Source: Paenibacillus polygoni
Lineage (GTDB): Bacteria; Bacillota; Bacilli; Paenibacillales; Paenibacillaceae
Reading direction: 5' to 3'
NCBI RefSeq assembly: GCF_030263935.1
Contig: NZ_CP127162.1
Location: 877,501 to 941,500, forward strand
Length of the DNA stretch: 64,000 nt
A program made the translations under genes and the position numbers. Positions 8,402-17,834 of the stretch are shown here, in pieces (within the stretch, counting starts at the first letter, position 1; every line of letters begins with the position of its first letter). A model generated the notes under the pieces. The model ran no database searches. It was not told the DNA's origin and saw only the letters and a program-made list of their open reading frames with translations.

Positions 8402-10027
8402 ATGAAGAAACCTTCTCTTCGCGTGATGGGAAAAACAGCACTTGCAGCTATACTCAGTCTATCACTGGCGGCTTGCAGTAATGGTATGGGCGGAAAAGAA
8501 GCAGAGATCCAAAATAAAGGAGCAATGGAATCCTACGCCGTAGGAGAAACCTTTAAAGCAACAGAACCTTTTAAACTATCGATTATGTATAGTGATCAGC
8601 CGCTTTATCCTTACAAAAAAGATTGGTTGTTATTTAAGAAAATCACAGAAATGACCGGTGTTACGCTGGATCCTGTTATTGTACCGATGAGTGATTATCC
8701 TCAAAAACGATCTTTGCTCATAAGTTCGGGTGATGCACCACTAGTTATTCCTAAAACATATCCAGGTGAAGAATCGGCTTTTGTCTCTTCTAATGCGATT
8801 CTGCCTGTCAGTGACTACATTGACTTGATGCCGAATTTCAAGGATAAAGTAGAGAAGTGGGGCCTTGATACGGAGCTAGAAGGTCTTCGCCAAGAAGACG
8901 GAAAATACTATGTTCTTCCGGGACTACACGAAGAAATTTGGCCAGATTATACGCTGATCGTGCGTACAGATATTTTGGAAAAACATAATCTTGCCATACC
9001 AAAGACGTGGGATGAACTGAAGACGGTTATGCAGGAGCTTAAAAAAGAGTACCCGGACTCTATCCCATTCTCGGATCGTTTTAAATTCCTAAGCACACTG
9101 AATGTTGCTTCAACTGGATTTGGAACGAAAGGCGGATGGGGATTTGGAAGCGGCCTGACTTACAAGCCGGAACAAGATGAGTTTGTATATACGGCGGCTA
9201 CACAGGAGTATAAGGATATGCTGACTTATTTCCACGAGCTCGTAGCAGAAGGTCTATTGGATAAAGAAAGCTTTACTCAAGACGATGATCAGGCTATTCA
9301 AAAATTTATAAACGGGAAATCGTTTATTATTAATGGGAATTCTCAAACCGTTGTTCTGCACCGTAATGATATGAATAAAACGCTTGGTGAAGGTAAGTTC
9401 TCTGTTGCCAAAATTACGGTGCCTGGCGGGCCGGCAGGTCAGCTCATGTCTGGAGGAAGACTGGAGAACGGTGTCATGATCTCTGCAAAAGCAAAACAAA
9501 GTGAAAATTTCGAAGCGATTCTCCAGTTTATCGATTGGCTGTATTACAGCGATGAAGGTCAAGAGTTTGCGAAATGGGGAGTCGAAGGAGAGACATATAC
9601 GAAAGAAAATGGGGTTCGTAAACTCGCTGATGATATTAACTTCAATGGTCTGAATCCAAAAGGTACAAAAGATTTACGTATTGATTATGGTTTCTCTGGT
9701 GGAGTATTCGCCTATGGCGGGACGACGGATTTGCTGCACTCTATGTTTAGTGAAGAAGAACTGAAGTTCCAAAATGACATGAAAGAAGTCAAAGAGGTCC
9801 TTCCAGCAGAACCTCCAATCCCGTATTCTATAGAAGAACGTGAGAGAGTTACACTCCTCAGTACACCGCTTAAAGATTATACAGATCAAAATACACTCAA
9901 ATTTATTCTGGGTGACCGAGATTTATCCGAGTTTGATGCCTTTGTAAAAGAACTGGAAAGCCAAGGACTAACGCAGTATCTGGAACTTGCAAACAAAACA
10001 TATAAAGAGTACAAAGAAGGAAAATAA
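8402..10027 (+). CDS. Extracellular solute-binding lipoprotein (LplA type) for aldouronates
   Basis: A 541-residue lipoprotein with signal peptide MKKPSLRVMGKTALAAILS and lipobox LAAC (Cys about residue 25). The length and the pattern of large LplA-type family 1-like binding proteins fit. ATG 8402 is preferred because GGGGGG lies 8 bases upstream; an in-frame ATG at 8372 has no such site and would bury the signal peptide. Placed right after its two permeases and before genes for oligosaccharide processing, it should capture glucuronic-acid-decorated xylo-oligosaccharides at the cell surface. The exact ligand is inferred from context. Confidence 0.88.
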   Translation: MKKPSLRVMGKTALAAILSLSLAACSNGMGGKEAEIQNKGAMESYAVGETFKATEPFKLSIMYSDQPLYPYKKDWLLFKKITEMTGVTLDPVIVPMSDYPQKRSLLISSGDAPLVIPKTYPGEESAFVSSNAILPVSDYIDLMPNFKDKVEKWGLDTELEGLRQEDGKYYVLPGLHEEIWPDYTLIVRTDILEKHNLAIPKTWDELKTVMQELKKEYPDSIPFSDRFKFLSTLNVASTGFGTKGGWGFGSGLTYKPEQDEFVYTAATQEYKDMLTYFHELVAEGLLDKESFTQDDDQAIQKFINGKSFIINGNSQTVVLHRNDMNKTLGEGKFSVAKITVPGGPAGQLMSGGRLENGVMISAKAKQSENFEAILQFIDWLYYSDEGQEFAKWGVEGETYTKENGVRKLADDINFNGLNPKGTKDLRIDYGFSGGVFAYGGTTDLLHSMFSEEELKFQNDMKEVKEVLPAEPPIPYSIEERERVTLLSTPLKDYTDQNTLKFILGDRDLSEFDAFVKELESQGLTQYLELANKTYKEYKEGK

Positions 10028-10071
10028 GCTTTCCGTTATCAGAATTAATTCACAGAAGGTAAGGTGATCAT

Positions 10072-10875
10072 TTGTCATTGACCGTTCAAGAAGTAATGGA
10101 TGTGCTTCCTCTTGCATCTGGACCTGAAGGTTCTACGGTGGATGGGCTTATCACGGGGAATATGAAACAAAAGGTTCAGGGAGTGGCTGTTTCCTTTGTT
10201 GCTTCCCATGAGACGATTGAGAAAGCAGCACAGCTTGGAGCAAATCTTTTCATCACCCATGAAGGTGTGTTTTATGAACATCATGGGAGCAGAGCTGAAG
10301 AGCAGGAAATAAATGACCCTGTCATCTTAAGAAAAAAGGAACAGATTAAATCGCACCAAATGATCTTATATCGATATCATGACGGTCCGCATCAAGCGGT
10401 TCCCGATATCATCACGCATGGACTTCTACAAGCGTTAGACTGGGATACGTATCAACATAGCCATCTGAAGTATGCTTGTCTGGTTACCCTTCCTGAGCCG
10501 CTCAGCGTGCAGCAGATCGTTCAACATCTGAAAGATAGACTTGATCTTCCTTATGTTCGTTTTGCTGGAGACAGTGAACAAAAGTGTTGTGAAATTGCTC
10601 TTACTTCCGGTTATCGGGGCGGGGGTAATATCGCGCTTCCTTTATTCACGGAACAAAGAATCGATCTACTAATAGCTGGAGAAGGACCTGAGTGGGAAAC
10701 ACCCGAATATGTACAGGATGCAGTGAGTCAAGGAAGCCCGCAGTCACAAATCCTGATTGGTCATGCGGCTAGTGAAGAGCCGGGAATGAAGGCAGTTGCT
10801 CAGCAGATTCGAGATCATTTTCCGGATCTTCCGGTTTATTTTATACCCGCATCTCCCGTCATTAAGGTGCTGTGA
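10072..10875 (+). CDS. NIF3/DUF34-family dinuclear metal protein
   Basis: A 267-residue member of the NIF3-like family (also annotated GTP cyclohydrolase I type 2 homologue). Family landmarks are NLFITHEGVFYEHH near residue 60-73, where the usual HH of this family reads THE, and GHAASEEPGM near residue 225-235, matching the conserved C-terminal H...E metal ligands. The family has a toroidal fold with two metals; its biochemical role is not firmly established. Being inside a sugar-uptake operon is unusual and hints at a job linked to aldouronate metabolism. Start is a TTG at 10072 after AAGGTGA. The altered first metal motif makes the metal site uncertain. Confidence 0.75.
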   Translation: MSLTVQEVMDVLPLASGPEGSTVDGLITGNMKQKVQGVAVSFVASHETIEKAAQLGANLFITHEGVFYEHHGSRAEEQEINDPVILRKKEQIKSHQMILYRYHDGPHQAVPDIITHGLLQALDWDTYQHSHLKYACLVTLPEPLSVQQIVQHLKDRLDLPYVRFAGDSEQKCCEIALTSGYRGGGNIALPLFTEQRIDLLIAGEGPEWETPEYVQDAVSQGSPQSQILIGHAASEEPGMKAVAQQIRDHFPDLPVYFIPASPVIKVL

Positions 10876-10929
10876 CATAGTAGCTAACTAGAGATAGATA
10901 CAAGTATTGGAGAAGAAAGAGGGAACCAT

Positions 10930-11604
10930 ATGTCTACAGAACAGAAGCTCAAAGGGTCTACTCGGGCTTACTCTTATCATTATTTGAAAGATAAAATCAT
11001 GCACTTGGAACTGGAACCGGGCAAGAAAATTTCCGAGAAAGAGATATCAGAGGAACTGAATGTCAGCCGGACTCCGGTACGCGAGGCTTTTATGAAACTG
11101 GCAGAAGAAGAGCTGCTAGATATTGTGCCGCAAAGTGGAAGCTCGGTATCCCTGATTAATCTGGCGCATGTGGAAGAAGGGAGGTTCATACGAGAGAAAA
11201 TTGAGAGAGAGATTGTAGCTCTTGCATGTGAATCTTTTGATGAAGAATACAGGTTTCGGATGGAAACCAATATTGCTTTGCAGGACGTCTGCGCAGGCAG
11301 AAATAATGTCTACAAACTTTATGAGCTGGATGAAGAGTTCCATCAGATTTTGTTTGAGGGTACAGGAAAAGCACGAACATGGAAAATGCTGCAACAGCTC
11401 AACATTCATTTCAATCGGCTTCGTATGCTCAGATTATCCAAAGATTTGAACTGGGGCAATATTATTTCTCAGCACAAGGAAATCTATCAGCTGATTGTAG
11501 ACAAAGAGACATCACAGGCTGTTCAAATCATGGAGGATCATTTGCGGCTCGCTGTAGTGGAACAAGATTTCTTGTTAGAGAAATATCCGCATTATTTTGT
11601 CTAA
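10930..11604 (+). CDS. GntR-family regulator, FCD (FadR) subfamily, of the aldouronate operon
   Basis: A 224-residue transcription factor. The N-terminal winged helix (about 10-75) carries EKEISEELNVSRTPVREAFM, the GntR signature. The C-terminal all-helical FCD domain (about 85-215) contains the metal-binding or effector-contacting residues expected of the family: D in LDEEFHQILFEGTG, then H in SQHKEIYQLI and H in EDHLRLAV. Effectors of FCD proteins are often sugar acids, which fits a glucuronate-containing substrate. The FadR-type operator at 6117-6137 is its probable target. AGAGGG precedes ATG 10930. Confidence 0.88.
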   Translation: MSTEQKLKGSTRAYSYHYLKDKIMHLELEPGKKISEKEISEELNVSRTPVREAFMKLAEEELLDIVPQSGSSVSLINLAHVEEGRFIREKIEREIVALACESFDEEYRFRMETNIALQDVCAGRNNVYKLYELDEEFHQILFEGTGKARTWKMLQQLNIHFNRLRMLRLSKDLNWGNIISQHKEIYQLIVDKETSQAVQIMEDHLRLAVVEQDFLLEKYPHYFV

Positions 11605-11674
11605 TTGAATCCATTTCATAATCCATTCATTGGCTTTAAAAAAACTTTCAGAAATAGAGAGGATGAGTGACCTC

Positions 11675-13762
11675 ATGACTGAGTTACAACAGCTTCCTTA
11701 TTCTTCGGCCGACAAAGGTTGGTTACGATATGAGAAAAGACAGGATTTACCTTGTTTATCCACAATTGTAAGACATAGCTCCGCATCAGGAGAAGCAGCA
11801 GAGTCCGCCATACGGGAACTCCGTTATGCTATTCTCCAGATGACTGGAAATGAACCTGAACTAATAGCGACAGCGAACCTATCTGAGACTGCTGCTCATG
11901 GTCCGCATATTCAGCTTGCTATGGTTACTGCGGAAGATTTACCTGAAGCGTTACAGACAAAGGAACTTTCTCAGCATCTGGGAGAGGAAGGGTTTGCCCT
12001 GAGGTCACTGCCGCAAGAAGAAGGGGAAGCCGTATATATTATAGGAAAAACAGAGAAGGGATTGCTGTATGGTACGTTCCATCTGCTGCGACTTCTGCAG
12101 TCAGAGGGACAGACACTTCCTCAGCTGGATATTATCGAAAATCCGAAAAATCCGCTTCGTATGATGAACCACTGGGACAACATGGACGGTTCGATTGAAC
12201 GAGGATATGCAGGACGGTCTATTTTTTTCAAAGATAATCAGTTTGTGCAAAATGATGAGCGGATTCGGGACTACGCAAGAATGATGGCTTCGATTGGGAT
12301 TAATGGGATTTCTATTAATAATGTAAACGTCCATAAAGTAGAGACAAAGCTGATTACGTCCGAGTTTTTACCGGATGTAGCGAAAGTAGCGGGGATTTTT
12401 AGAGCGTACGGAATTAAATTATTCCTTAGTGTCAATTATGCGAGCCCGATTCAGCTTGGAGGACTTGAGACGGCTGATCCTCTTGATGAAAGAGTCGGTG
12501 CCTGGTGGAAGACAAAAGCGGAGGAAATATACGATGCAATACCAGATTTCGGCGGGTTTGTAGTCAAAGCAGATTCGGAGCATAGACCCGGACCCTTTAC
12601 GTATGGAAGAACCCATGCAGATGGCTCGAATATGCTCGCTGAAGCACTGGAACCTTATGGCGGAATCGTGATTTGGCGCTGTTTTGTATATAACTGCCTG
12701 CAAGACTGGCGGGATCGAACAACAGACCGGGCAAGAGCAGCATACGATCATTTCAAACCGCTGGATGGACAGTTTAAAGATAATGTAATTTTGCAGATTA
12801 AGAATGGGCCGATGGATTTCCAAGTGCGTGAAGGGGTATCACCGCTGCTTGGTGCTATGCCAAATACGAATCAAATACTGGAATTCCAGATCACTCAGGA
12901 ATATACGGGACAGCAAAGGCATCTCTGTTATTTAATTCCGCAGTGGAAAGAGATACTTGATTTTGATACATACGCCAAAGGTGCCAAATCCGAGATTAAG
13001 AAAGTAGTGTCTGGCGAACTGTATCCGTATGCACACAGCGGGATTTCAGCTGTAATTAATGTCGGAGATGATGAGAACTGGACAGGACATACGTTAGCCC
13101 AAGCGAATTTGTATGGGTATGGACGACTGACTTGGAATCCAGATCTGTCAGAACAACAGATCACCTCGGAGTGGATCCATCAGACATTTGGAAATGACCA
13201 TGATGTTGTAGAACAGGTAAGCTCCATGCTTGCTGCGTCTTGGGGAATCTATGAAAGTTATACTTCTCCGCTTGGAGTAGGCTGGATGGTTAATCCAGAG
13301 CATCATTATGGTCCTAACGTGGATGGATATGAATACTCGGTCTGGGGTACGTATCATTTTGCCGATTGCGATGGAATTGGGGTGAATCGTACGGTAAAAG
13401 ACGGTACAGGGTACACAGGTCAATATTTCCCGGAAAATGCCGAACGATATGAATCGCTTGTGACCTGCCCGGATAAGCTGTTGCTCTTCTTCCATCATGT
13501 GCCTTATACGCACAAGCTACATTCAGGAAGTACGGTAATTCAGCATATCTATGATACTCACTTTGCCGGAGTAGAAGGAGTAGAGAATCTTATTCAGCAG
13601 TGGAGCAGTCTGGAAGGGAAAATCGATGCGAAGCGTTATGCAGGTGTAATGGCACGACTTGAACATCAGCATAAGCATTCTAAAGAATGGCGAGATATTA
13701 TTAATACGTATTTCTATCGTAAATCAGGGATTGCAGATGAACAGAACCGGACGATTTATTAG
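11675..13762 (+). CDS. aguA: Intracellular alpha-glucuronidase, glycoside hydrolase family 67
   Basis: Hydrolyses the alpha-1,2 bond between (4-O-methyl)glucuronic acid and the terminal xylose of aldouronic acids, an inverting reaction in the cytoplasm. The protein matches GH67 AguA of Geobacillus along its length: [55 protein letters not shown] and [16 protein letters not shown]. The catalytic-base pair is present as Asp in AAYDHF and Glu in FQVREGVS, 28 residues apart as in characterised enzymes. No signal peptide, so substrate must be imported by the transporter upstream. Start at 11675 gives 695 residues and aligns with known AguA; the frame is open back to a TTG at 11630, and ATG 11663 is a second option. 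Confidence 0.96.
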   Translation: MTELQQLPYSSADKGWLRYEKRQDLPCLSTIVRHSSASGEAAESAIRELRYAILQMTGNEPELIATANLSETAAHGPHIQLAMVTAEDLPEALQTKELSQHLGEEGFALRSLPQEEGEAVYIIGKTEKGLLYGTFHLLRLLQSEGQTLPQLDIIENPKNPLRMMNHWDNMDGSIERGYAGRSIFFKDNQFVQNDERIRDYARMMASIGINGISINNVNVHKVETKLITSEFLPDVAKVAGIFRAYGIKLFLSVNYASPIQLGGLETADPLDERVGAWWKTKAEEIYDAIPDFGGFVVKADSEHRPGPFTYGRTHADGSNMLAEALEPYGGIVIWRCFVYNCLQDWRDRTTDRARAAYDHFKPLDGQFKDNVILQIKNGPMDFQVREGVSPLLGAMPNTNQILEFQITQEYTGQQRHLCYLIPQWKEILDFDTYAKGAKSEIKKVVSGELYPYAHSGISAVINVGDDENWTGHTLAQANLYGYGRLTWNPDLSEQQITSEWIHQTFGNDHDVVEQVSSMLAASWGIYESYTSPLGVGWMVNPEHHYGPNVDGYEYSVWGTYHFADCDGIGVNRTVKDGTGYTGQYFPENAERYESLVTCPDKLLLFFHHVPYTHKLHSGSTVIQHIYDTHFAGVEGVENLIQQWSSLEGKIDAKRYAGVMARLEHQHKHSKEWRDIINTYFYRKSGIADEQNRTIY

Positions 13763-13786
13763 GGTTTGACTCTCCGGTACCTAAAC

Positions 13787-13826
13787 GAAAAAAGCTGCTG
13801 AGGAGCCATTCCTCGGCAGCTTTTTT
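13787..13826. terminator. Bidirectional terminator between aguA and the lpxA-like gene
   Basis: AAAAAAGCTGC(TGAGGA) pairs with (TCCTCG)GCAGCTTTTTT. The A run on one side and T run on the other allow use from both strands, serving aguA rightward and the acyltransferase gene leftward. Confidence 0.9.
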
Positions 13827-13886
13827 GAGTAATCTGAAAATAATAAATAATAAAGCATGAGTGCATTATTGCTATTTAGTTAGTAT

Positions 13887-14696
13887 TTAGGAGGAGTGAA
13901 CTTTATCGTTCATTCTTGCGATTCCTTGTGTGGATTTATTAATGAATTGGAGTGTATGGTGCTTGCATTCCGATGAAGGTAAGGCATTTATTGCTTCGAT
14001 CGATTTAGCTAGTGATAACTTCTGGCGAAATAAAATAGAGTGTATTTCTTTTATGATCTTCACTTCATCCCTGGATACTCCCTCATTCCTTAACCCGATA
14101 ATATTTACACCACATATATCTCCGCGTTCACCGTTAGCAAAAGAGTAAGGTACAATATCTTGGGAAACACCGCTCATCCCACCGACCATGGAAAGCTTAC
14201 CAATTTTACAGAACTGAAGGATACAAACCTGGCCGCCAATAAATACACAATCTTCAATCTCCACGTGTCCCGCTAATTGAGCGCTATTAGCAATGACAAT
14301 GTGATTACCAAGTATTGCATCGTGCCCGATGTGAACGTAATTCATAAGAAGATTGCCATCTCCTACACGTGTTATCCCATCGCTTTTGTGTGTTCCTTTG
14401 CTAATTGTTACATACTCCCTTATTGTGTTGTTATCACCAATAATCAGGCGATCTCCACCGTTTTTACATGATTTATCTTGCGGGACTGCACCAATGATAG
14501 CACCTTGAAATATCTGATTATTCTTCCCTAATTGTGTGTGTGAACCAATATGAACATGGCTCCCAATCTGGCATCCATCTCCGATTTTGACTCCTTCTTC
14601 TATAATGCTGAATGGGCCAATTGTAACATTCTCTCCGATTACCGCTGTTGGATGAATAATAGCTGTCGCATGAATAGCGAGCGTTGAACTGAACAT
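13887..14696 (-). CDS. lpxA: LpxA-like acyl-ACP--UDP-sugar O-acyltransferase
   Basis: A 269-residue left-handed beta-helix acyltransferase. Hexapeptide repeats run from about residue 10 to 185. It matches LpxA, which transfers a 3-hydroxyacyl chain from ACP to the 3-OH of UDP-GlcNAc: NYVHIGHDAILGNH contains the catalytic His and its neighbour, LAGHVEI contains the third conserved His, and QFCKIGKLSMVGGMSGVSQD and the GVNIIGLRN block follow in order. Differences are a Leu where E. coli LpxA has His in VHQFC and loss of the double Arg after GL. A GAGGG site precedes the ATG on the minus strand. It stands alone without lpxB, lpxC, lpxD or fabZ. Lipid A is not expected in this host, so another acylated sugar is likely. 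Confidence 0.82.
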   Translation of the reverse strand: MFSSTLAIHATAIIHPTAVIGENVTIGPFSIIEEGVKIGDGCQIGSHVHIGSHTQLGKNNQIFQGAIIGAVPQDKSCKNGGDRLIIGDNNTIREYVTISKGTHKSDGITRVGDGNLLMNYVHIGHDAILGNHIVIANSAQLAGHVEIEDCVFIGGQVCILQFCKIGKLSMVGGMSGVSQDIVPYSFANGERGDICGVNIIGLRNEGVSRDEVKIIKEIHSILFRQKLSLAKSIEAINALPSSECKHHTLQFINKSTQGIARMNDKVHSS

Positions 14697-15108
14697 GTTT
14701 ATCCCTCATATCTTAAGTGATTTATAAATCTATCATTTTATGTCGAATTATGGTTGTTTTAAGAAGTAATAAGAAGGAAATTCTGTTTGTTTCTCCTTAT
14801 CTGGACGAGCTGAGTGCACTGTTATTGCCTCTGTTATCTGTTTAACAATGAACTAATCTTACACGCTCATCAGCAAGTTATTATCCAGAAAATTTCCATA
14901 TTTTCTATAATTCGAGGTTTTTTCTGCATCTCCTTCTTATCAATTTATTTGAACGCTGAATCACATTGTTTGATATTTTATAATAAGTGAATTACTCTCA
15001 TAACTCATTAAAGCAACTAAAGATATGTTGAAAAATGATTTTAGTGCTACAAAATAAATACAAGGTCCGTCTTATAGATAGCTGCAGCTGAAAGGAGACG
15101 AATAACGC
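14697..15108. other. AT-rich divergent intergenic region
   Basis: 412 bases between the acyltransferase (leftward) and sigma factor (rightward) starts. TTGAAA at 15025, 17 bases before AAAATA, is a poor promoter guess for the sigma gene. I see no RNA gene or open frame of note. Confidence 0.4.
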
Positions 15109-15621
15109 ATGGAAGGACCAGAAATTGATATTTTCCGCACCGTGTTTGAAGAGCATTATCCGATCGTGAGACGTAAACTCGTTGCACTGGTTCAGGATGA
15201 AGCCGCGGCGGAAGATCTTGCGCAAGAAGTTTTTATCAGGTTATACCGTAATCCGCCTGATGATCCGGCTGCAATGGGTGCATGGTTACATCGTGTACTG
15301 ACTCGCATCGGATATGACTATATAAGTAAACAAATTAGAGAGCGAAAATTAAAAGATAAACAGGAGCAACATTATGATATGGGGCAGCAGATAGCCTCCG
15401 GAGAGGAAATAGTTCTTAGGCGCATGGACCAAGAAGAAGTTCGGAAGTGGATGGAAGAGCTGCCTGAACGAGATCGTAAGGTGCTGATGCTAAAATACTC
15501 CGGTTACAGCTACGCTGAAATTGCCGAGGAACTGAATATAAGACCGCCACTTGTCGGCTCCATGCTAAGCCGCGCAACGAATAAATTGAAACGGAAAGTA
15601 CTAAGAAAATCGGTGACTTAG
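15109..15621 (+). CDS. ECF-type RNA polymerase sigma factor
   Basis: A 170-residue ECF sigma factor. Region 2 lies at about residues 10-75 (FEEHYPIVRRKLVALVQDEA, then AEDLAQEVFIRLYRNP) and region 4 at about 108-160 (LPERDRKVLMLKYSGYSYAE, then IAEELNIRPPLVGSMLSRAT). AAGGAG precedes ATG 15109. The next gene encodes a single-pass membrane protein of anti-sigma type, followed by an ABC exporter, so the four genes probably form one envelope-stress or export module. It is distinct in sequence from the ECF factor at 4435. Confidence 0.9.
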   Translation: MEGPEIDIFRTVFEEHYPIVRRKLVALVQDEAAAEDLAQEVFIRLYRNPPDDPAAMGAWLHRVLTRIGYDYISKQIRERKLKDKQEQHYDMGQQIASGEEIVLRRMDQEEVRKWMEELPERDRKVLMLKYSGYSYAEIAEELNIRPPLVGSMLSRATNKLKRKVLRKSVT

Positions 15622-15669
15622 GATCTTCGCCTCACGAGAATATGGAATGATAAGGAGTTGAATGAATCC

Positions 15670-16839
15670 ATGACCTCTATAAAAGATAACAACGAAAATG
15701 AACGGATAGATGAAGCATGGCAAAAGCTCACATCCAAGCTCCAGAAAGAGGAGATGAGCCCCAAATGGGCAGCTTGGGCGTCGAGCCAACTGGATATGAA
15801 GAAATCAGAAGAGCTAGAAATAGATCAAACAAATCGAGTTTCCACAAATACATTCAAAGGAGAGATGAGAGAAATGAAGATAAATGAAGATAATAAGAAC
15901 TTAATGAATAAGAATCAAGACAATAAGCCAAAGAGGAAGAAATCAAAGAGACATCCTGCTAAAAAGTGGATCAGCATCGCAGCTGCTGCAGCGATTGCCG
16001 GCGTGATGGTAGCAACACCTATTGGTGATAAAGCACTTGCTGCGATCCTTAATCAGTTCCGGATGGAGGAAGTCACATCGGTAGATGAAGGGGAACTGAT
16101 GAACTTGTTCAACACGATCTCAGAAGGAGCCGGGGAGCAAGAGTTTATAAATAAGTATGGAACCTTTACGAGTGAATCTGGGGAGTACTTCAAAACGGAG
16201 AATAAGACAGCAGAGCAGATCGCGAATATGATCGGGTTACAGGCCGTAACTGATGAATTGATTGATCCGAAGCATTCTGGAATTGCGAACAGTTCACAGA
16301 CGATAACGATGAAGCTGGATATACCTAAAGTGAATGCAACGATGAAACGACTGGGAGCAGATGATCTTATGCCAAAATCACTAGATGGTCAGGTCATTAC
16401 ATTCGAGGTCCCGGCAACGCTATATCAGATCTATCAAACAGATGACAATGAAAAAAGCGCATCTCTATATCAACAAAAAATTCCGACAGTTAACGTAGAC
16501 TCTTCTGTGGCAATTGAAGATGCAGTAAAAGCAGTGCTGAACTTTCCACTATTGCCAGATCGAATGAAGTCAGCAATCCAAACGGAACAGATATTGAACG
16601 GAAAACTGCCGATTCCAGTAATTACTAATGGTACTGTTGAGAAAATAAGTGTTGATGGCAATTCTGTCATTTTAGAACAGAATAGTGACAATTACTATGG
16701 AGAATCAGGTAAAGAAGAGATTGTTAATTATACGGCTACATGGACTAAAAATGATGTGGTGTATCGCTTGAAGGGGTACACTTTGTTCGATACAAAAGAG
16801 AAAATGATCGAAGAAATCAAGGAGCTGATGAACCAGTGA
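15670..16839 (+). CDS. Putative membrane anti-sigma factor of the second ECF module
   Basis: A protein of about 389 residues. A charged cytoplasmic N-terminal region with WQKLTSKLQKEEMSPKWAAW near its start is followed by a Lys-rich stretch, one transmembrane helix (WISIAAAAAIAGVMVATPIG, about residues 104-123) and an extracellular domain of about 265 residues that I cannot assign. Position directly after an ECF sigma gene and this topology support an anti-sigma role. The frame opens at TTG 15658, but AAGGAG at 15652-15657 touches it, so ATG 15670 is the better start. Its TGA overlaps the GTG of the next gene, implying translational coupling. Confidence 0.7.
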   Translation: MTSIKDNNENERIDEAWQKLTSKLQKEEMSPKWAAWASSQLDMKKSEELEIDQTNRVSTNTFKGEMREMKINEDNKNLMNKNQDNKPKRKKSKRHPAKKWISIAAAAAIAGVMVATPIGDKALAAILNQFRMEEVTSVDEGELMNLFNTISEGAGEQEFINKYGTFTSESGEYFKTENKTAEQIANMIGLQAVTDELIDPKHSGIANSSQTITMKLDIPKVNATMKRLGADDLMPKSLDGQVITFEVPATLYQIYQTDDNEKSASLYQQKIPTVNVDSSVAIEDAVKAVLNFPLLPDRMKSAIQTEQILNGKLPIPVITNGTVEKISVDGNSVILEQNSDNYYGESGKEEIVNYTATWTKNDVVYRLKGYTLFDTKEKMIEEIKELMNQ

Positions 16840-17834
16840 CAGCAGCTATTCATACCGAAGGATTGACGAAAGAGTTCGATAATGGTCGTGGTTGCCGTGA
16901 TGTATCGATCACCGTTCAGAAAGGGGAAGCCTTTGGCTTCCTCGGCCCGAATGGAGCAGGGAAGAGCACTTTTGTGAAAATGCTGGTTGGTCTGATTCAT
17001 CCTACAGAGGGAACGGCAACCATCTTTGGACATCCGATTCATAGTCTGGAAGCGAAGAAGCGGATTGGTTACTTGCCGGAGTTATTCAGGTATCAAGAAT
17101 GGCTGACAGGAGAAGAGGTAATTAAACTTCATGCAAAACTATGCGGAGTAGATACAAAAACAGCCAAAGAGCGAATTCCAAAATTGCTTGATGAGGTAGG
17201 ACTTGGCAGCCGGGGAAAAGGCAAGATTAAGAACTATTCTAAAGGGATGCAGCAACGTCTTGGACTTGCGGCAGCGCTTGTTAGTGATCCGGATATTATC
17301 TTTCTGGACGAACCTTCTTCAGCCCTTGATCCTGTTGGGCGTAAAGAGGTTCGCTCTATTCTGATGAAATTGAAAGCAGAAGGTAAGACCATCTTCTTGA
17401 ACTCCCACATGCTTGAGGATGTAGAAGCGGTATGTGACCAGATTGCACTACTTAATAATGGGGAGATTCTACGTACGGGCGATGTAGGAAATGTCCTTCA
17501 GCAAAAAGTAACCTATCGCTTTAAAGTAAGCGGGTATACACCGCTTGTTAGAACTTGGCTTCAGGATGAAACGGGTTTTGAATTTGAAGTAGAAACGGTA
17601 CATAAGCCGGATTCTTCTACTAATACAGCGCAGCAAGAACTTGTTATTTCAGGACATGATACGGTCTGGCTCAAAGCCGAATTACAGAATGAAGAACAGG
17701 CGGGATGGATTAATTCATTACTCATTGAACAAGGGCTTACGCTTTATGAAGTTGGGAAAGAGAGTGGTAAATTGGAAGACTGGTTCTTAACGGCAGTGAA
17801 GGGGCTTAGTCATCGGGGGGAACGAGACGTATGA
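16836..17834 (+). CDS. ABC transporter ATP-binding protein (ABC-2 type exporter)
   Basis: A 332-residue ATPase. Walker A GPNGAGKST (about residues 35-43), Q loop region YLPELFRYQEW, signature YSKGMQQRLGL (about 132-142), Walker B IIFLDEPSSALDP (about 151-163) and switch His in NSHMLED. The extra C-terminal domain of about 100 residues is typical of NosF/CcmA-like exporters. GTG 16836 overlaps the previous stop by four bases and its own stop overlaps the ATG of the permease gene at 17831, so sigma, anti-sigma, ATPase and permease form a tight operon. Confidence 0.93.
   Translation: MTAAIHTEGLTKEFDNGRGCRDVSITVQKGEAFGFLGPNGAGKSTFVKMLVGLIHPTEGTATIFGHPIHSLEAKKRIGYLPELFRYQEWLTGEEVIKLHAKLCGVDTKTAKERIPKLLDEVGLGSRGKGKIKNYSKGMQQRLGLAAALVSDPDIIFLDEPSSALDPVGRKEVRSILMKLKAEGKTIFLNSHMLEDVEAVCDQIALLNNGEILRTGDVGNVLQQKVTYRFKVSGYTPLVRTWLQDETGFEFEVETVHKPDSSTNTAQQELVISGHDTVWLKAELQNEEQAGWINSLLIEQGLTLYEVGKESGKLEDWFLTAVKGLSHRGERDV

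Noticed and set aside
13887..14696. Contamination from a Gram-negative as the source of lpxA
   Set aside because: It has a Gram-positive style ribosome site and shares a bidirectional terminator with aguA, so it belongs to this chromosome.
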